NCBI GenBank assembly: GCA_028704265.1
Contig: JAQVLH010000045.1
Location: forward strand, 1 to 8,257
Length of the DNA stretch: 8,257 nucleotides
Reading direction: 5' to 3'
Source of the DNA: Candidatus Nanoarchaeia archaeon
GTDB taxonomy: Archaea; Nanobdellota; Nanobdellia; Tiddalikarchaeales; Tiddalikarchaeaceae
Numbering within the stretch: position 1 is the first letter of the stretch; every line of letters begins with the position of its first letter. The notes beneath the pieces are model-generated. The model had not been told where the DNA came from, made no database searches, and saw only the letters and a list, made by a program, of their open reading frames with translations. This document shows, piece after piece, positions 5,916 to 8,257 of this stretch. The position numbers and the translations under genes are program-made.

Positions 5916-5927
5916 AATGAATAAAAA

Positions 5928-6506
5928 ATGGGACTTTACAAGTTCATGCAAAAAATATGGAAAAATCCAAGAAAGGATAATCCTTACTATAAGGAACACT
6001 TAATTCAGTGGAGAAAAGAGAACGCTGTTGTTAAGGCTGAAAAACCAACAAGAATTGACAGGGCAAGAAGTTTAGGCTACAAAGCTAAGCAAGGAGTAAC
6101 TGTTGCTAGAGTTAGAATTACTAAAGGTGGAAGAAAAAGAGAATCCACTCACATGGGAAGAAAGCCAACAAAAGCAGGACATAGTAAATATTCAACTAAG
6201 AAAAATCTTCAAAACATTTGCGAAGAAAGAGCTCAAAGAGTTTTCAAAAACATGAATGTTTTAAACAGCTATGAAGTCGGAGATGACGGTAAAAATAAAT
6301 GGTATGAAGTAATATTAATAGATACTAATCTACCTCAAATTTACATGGATAAAGATTACTCAGGACTATGCAATGGAAAGCATCAGGGAAGAGTATTCAG
6401 AGGACTTACTAGTGCTGGAAGAAGAGGAAGAGGACTTAATAAGAAAGGATTCGGAACTGAAAAAATAAGACCAAGCATTAGAGCTCATAATAATTTAGGA
6501 AAGTAA
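5928..6506 (+). CDS. rpl15e: Large subunit ribosomal protein L15e (eL15)
   Basis: A 192-residue basic protein of the archaeal/eukaryotic large ribosomal subunit, near the usual archaeal length of about 190-200. It is recognised along its whole length: MGLYKFMQKIWKNP at the start, then RARSLGYKAKQGVTVARVR at about 45-63, GGRKRESTHMGRKP, KNLQNICEERAQRVFKNMNVLNSYEVGDDG, KWYEVILID and the C-terminal FRGLTSAGRRGRGL with a Lys/Arg-rich tail. It binds 23S rRNA and has no bacterial counterpart, so it is strong evidence for an archaeon. The start is fixed: an in-frame TAA lies at 5922, just before the ATG. The gene stands alone with its own leader and a strong terminator, without other ribosomal genes alongside. 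Nothing is missing or truncated. Confidence 0.97.
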   Translation: MGLYKFMQKIWKNPRKDNPYYKEHLIQWRKENAVVKAEKPTRIDRARSLGYKAKQGVTVARVRITKGGRKRESTHMGRKPTKAGHSKYSTKKNLQNICEERAQRVFKNMNVLNSYEVGDDGKNKWYEVILIDTNLPQIYMDKDYSGLCNGKHQGRVFRGLTSAGRRGRGLNKKGFGTEKIRPSIRAHNNLGK

Positions 6507-6531
6507 GCCTTTCCTAATTTTTTTTTTTTTT
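6495..6531 (+). terminator. Hairpin plus T14 terminator of rpl15e
   Basis: TTAGGAAAG (6495-6503) pairs perfectly with CTTTCCTAA (6509-6517), a 9-bp stem around the loop TAAGC. The stop codon TAA (6504-6506) is inside the loop. Fourteen T follow at once (6518-6531). This has the form of a bacterial intrinsic terminator; archaeal polymerase needs mainly the T tract, so the hairpin may add strength or protect the RNA end. Confidence 0.75.
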
Positions 6532-6537
6532 AATTAC

Positions 6538-6549
6538 TTTTTTAAATAA
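6538..6549 (+). promoter_or_regulatory. TATA-like promoter element of the pilin-leader surface gene
   Basis: TTTTTTAAATAA is centred about 26 nt before the ATG at 6570, predicting transcription start at the ATG itself (leaderless). It begins only 6 nt after the rpl15e T tract, so the two genes are separate units in spite of being in the same direction. Confidence 0.45.
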
Positions 6550-6569
6550 TTAATATTATTAACTTATTA

Positions 6570-8257
6570 ATGAAAGCTATAACTCCAGTAATCAGTGTAA
6601 TATTATTAATCATGTTAACTATTGCTACTAGTGCTGCTGCTTTCTTTTTTATTAATTCAAGTGTTACTGACTTAGAAGCTCAAGGTAATTTAGAATCCTT
6701 TCCGGGTTCAGATAATTCTAGATTAAATCTTGTAAGCATTACTGGCACTAAAGCAATTGTCAGAAATGATGGCACAACTCCAGTTACAGAGGTTGTGATG
6801 TTTGTTAATGGAGAATTATTGAACTATACTCTTGATAATCCAATTTTGCCAGGGGAATATAAAGAAATTGATTTCACTGCAAGAGAATCCGGAGAGGATT
6901 TGGAAATAAAAGTAATATACAATACTGGCAAGACTGTAAGCACAGTAAGTCCGGCGAGCAAGAATACTGAAGATAGCGGATTTACTCAAACCCCTATTGG
7001 TTTAAATGAAGAAATATCTCAATATTTTTTGCAATGCCCTGATTCTTCAGTAATTGCTAATTTAGATAATACAAGAATTCTAACTCAATCAAGTAATATT
7101 ACTTGCGGATGCACTGGGCCCTACGGCGAAAATTTTGTCACAAACGGTGATTTTGAGAATGGTACATGGATGTGGGATGCAGTTGCAGAAGAAGAGATTA
7201 TTGAAGAAAATGGAAATCATATACTTTTATTCACTGAAGAAGGATATGATAATCTTTTACCAGCAGATGTTCTTGAATTCAATTTGAATTATTCTAATGA
7301 AGGAATGTATATGGTTGCAATATTAATAATTAATACTTCGGATCCTTTTTATGATAATAATTTAATGGCTTATGTATTGACTAATATTGAAGAATATTCT
7401 AGTTTATGCAATTCAATATATGAAGGTCTTTATTTTTCTTGCATTACTGCTGATGCAAACTCTTGGCAGAATATTAGTTTAAATATTAAAAATGATTTAT
7501 TAAATTATTTAAATTTGAATATTTATGATATAGAAAATATAAAAATTCAATTTCAAAATGGTGCAGGAGATTATGCAGTAATTGATAATGTTTCATTAAA
7601 ATACTCAACTGATTACAAATATTGCGATTCAGAAAATGACGGAGTGCTTGAGGGGGTGTGCAATTCTTTGTCATGCAGTAATTTAATGATTAATTCTTTA
7701 ACTACTCCTTCATACAATTTTATTTATTCTCCTTCTTATTTTAATGCATCATTAAGTTATTTTAATTCGCCAAGTTCATGTACTATAAATCTTGAAGGGG
7801 AAACTCATGATTTGGCAATTGCTGAGGATTCAATTTATTATTCACAATTATTTGATGCTGGAAATTATAGCGGGACTGCAACTTTGTCATGTGATTCTGA
7901 AAGCGAGCAATTTAATTATTCATTTTCATCAGACAGATATTCTAATGTTATTTCATTAAATGAAATGATTAATTATAACGAAACTGGTCTTGTAAGTTTT
8001 AGTGCAATATGCAATGAAAATAATGTATTTATTTCTTTTAATAATCAGAGTGGTTCTTTGCATATTTTAAATTCAAGCAATAAAGGTGAAACATTAAGCG
8101 AGCCAATAAAAATTTTTAATTATCCTGTAAGCGATGAATCTAGTTTAAGATATACTTATAATAATAATTCCTTATTTTTTTCATATTTTAATCAGGATAC
8201 TCAAAATCTTTCTATTTTTAATTCATCAGTTAATGAACTCTCTTTTGATAATCTAAT
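6570..8257 (+). CDS. Large surface protein with pilin-type (class III) leader, CBM-like, Ig-like and propeller domains; 3' end outside window
   Basis: The frame is open from the ATG at 6570 to the right edge (562 codons seen). The start MKAITPVISVILLIMLTI matches the archaeal pilin N-terminus (A-[IV]-[ST]-PVI followed by a hydrophobic helix to about residue 28), normally cut by a prepilin peptidase just before the hydrophobic stretch. Residues of about 51-129 form a pilin-like beta domain (VRNDGTTPVTEVVMFVNG, ILPGEY). A linker carries C156, C179 and C181. Residues 188-345 run from NFVTNGDFENGTW to IDNVSLKY, the opening and closing marks of a jelly-roll carbohydrate-binding (CBM4/9-like) domain. 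C352-C369 holds a short Asp-rich turn, DSENDG, possibly calcium-binding. An Ig-like domain (about 387-445, C404 and C441) and propeller-type repeats follow. N-x-S/T sequons are abundant. It is paralogous to the protein ending at 1281. Attachment to pili, membrane or host cell is inferred. Confidence 0.8.
   Translation, partial: MKAITPVISVILLIMLTIATSAAAFFFINSSVTDLEAQGNLESFPGSDNSRLNLVSITGTKAIVRNDGTTPVTEVVMFVNGELLNYTLDNPILPGEYKEIDFTARESGEDLEIKVIYNTGKTVSTVSPASKNTEDSGFTQTPIGLNEEISQYFLQCPDSSVIANLDNTRILTQSSNITCGCTGPYGENFVTNGDFENGTWMWDAVAEEEIIEENGNHILLFTEEGYDNLLPADVLEFNLNYSNEGMYMVAILIINTSDPFYDNNLMAYVLTNIEEYSSLCNSIYEGLYFSCITADANSWQNISLNIKNDLLNYLNLNIYDIENIKIQFQNGAGDYAVIDNVSLKYSTDYKYCDSENDGVLEGVCNSLSCSNLMINSLTTPSYNFIYSPSYFNASLSYFNSPSSCTINLEGETHDLAIAEDSIYYSQLFDAGNYSGTATLSCDSESEQFNYSFSSDRYSNVISLNEMINYNETGLVSFSAICNENNVFISFNNQSGSLHILNSSNKGETLSEPIKIFNYPVSDESSLRYTYNNNSLFFSYFNQDTQNLSIFNSSVNELSFDNL

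Noticed and set aside
5899..6003. 34-codon open frame starting MAVKRGMNKKW that overlaps the start of rpl15e
   Set aside because: It runs in another frame through the conserved L15e N-terminus, has no recognisable protein and is short enough for chance. A regulatory upstream ORF cannot be excluded but has no support beyond its ATG.
7486..7674. Minus-strand open frame within the right surface gene
   Set aside because: It is antisense to the CBM-like domain and is rich in His, Leu and Asn as expected from reversed AT-rich codons.
1..8257. CRISPR arrays, tRNA or rRNA genes, insertion sequences, attachment sites
   Set aside because: No regularly spaced direct repeats, cloverleaf-like segments, rRNA-like blocks, transposase motifs or terminal inverted repeats were found on reading the window, and all gaps between genes are 136 bp or less.

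Overview
The window looks like a piece of a small, AT-rich archaeal genome, probably a DPANN lineage of the Woesearchaeota/Pacearchaeota/Nanoarchaeota kind. The archaeal assignment rests on ribosomal protein L15e, a deoxyhypusine synthase, an NreA-type repair protein with a zinc-finger start and a C-terminal PCNA-binding motif, and a class III (archaeal pilin-type) leader on a surface protein. Most start codons lie about 25-30 nt downstream of a TATA-like element with no Shine-Dalgarno sequence, which fits leaderless archaeal transcripts. The DPANN placement is an inference from style (short genes, strong AT bias, large Asn/Ser-rich exoproteins), not from a phylogenetic marker.

Layout, left to right. 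(1) 1-1281, +: the 3' part of a secreted or surface protein, an Ig-like domain followed by beta-propeller-like repeats. (2) 1331-2895, -: a two-gene operon, nreA followed by a membrane protein resembling DUF457/YdjM, with a 4-nt ATGA overlap. (3) 2970-3830, +: a family 8 glycosyltransferase. (4) 3836-4225, -: a 129-residue protein of unknown function. (5) 4351-5271, +: deoxyhypusine synthase homologue. (6) 5312-5791, -: nucleoside diphosphate kinase. (7) 5928-6506, +: ribosomal protein L15e, ended by a hairpin plus T14 terminator. (8) 6570 to the right edge, +: the 5' part of a large surface protein with a pilin-type leader, a pilin-like beta domain, a jelly-roll carbohydrate-binding-like domain, an Ig-like domain and the start of a propeller.

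Coding density is very high. No intergenic gap exceeds 136 bp, and strands alternate so that almost every gene has its own promoter. No tRNA, rRNA, CRISPR array, insertion sequence or integrase is visible.

The middle is housekeeping: repair, nucleotide pools, translation, eIF5A modification. The two most notable points are these. First, the partial proteins at the two edges are paralogues that align through the Ig-like and propeller regions, with the same 37-residue spacing between Ig cysteines. This points to a family of exported, sequon-rich adhesin-like proteins, at least one with a pilin-type N-terminus. Second, the deoxyhypusine synthase keeps its catalytic Lys and NAD contacts but has Leu at two positions that are spermidine-binding Asp in the human enzyme. 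This suggests a different aminobutyl donor or a diverged function.
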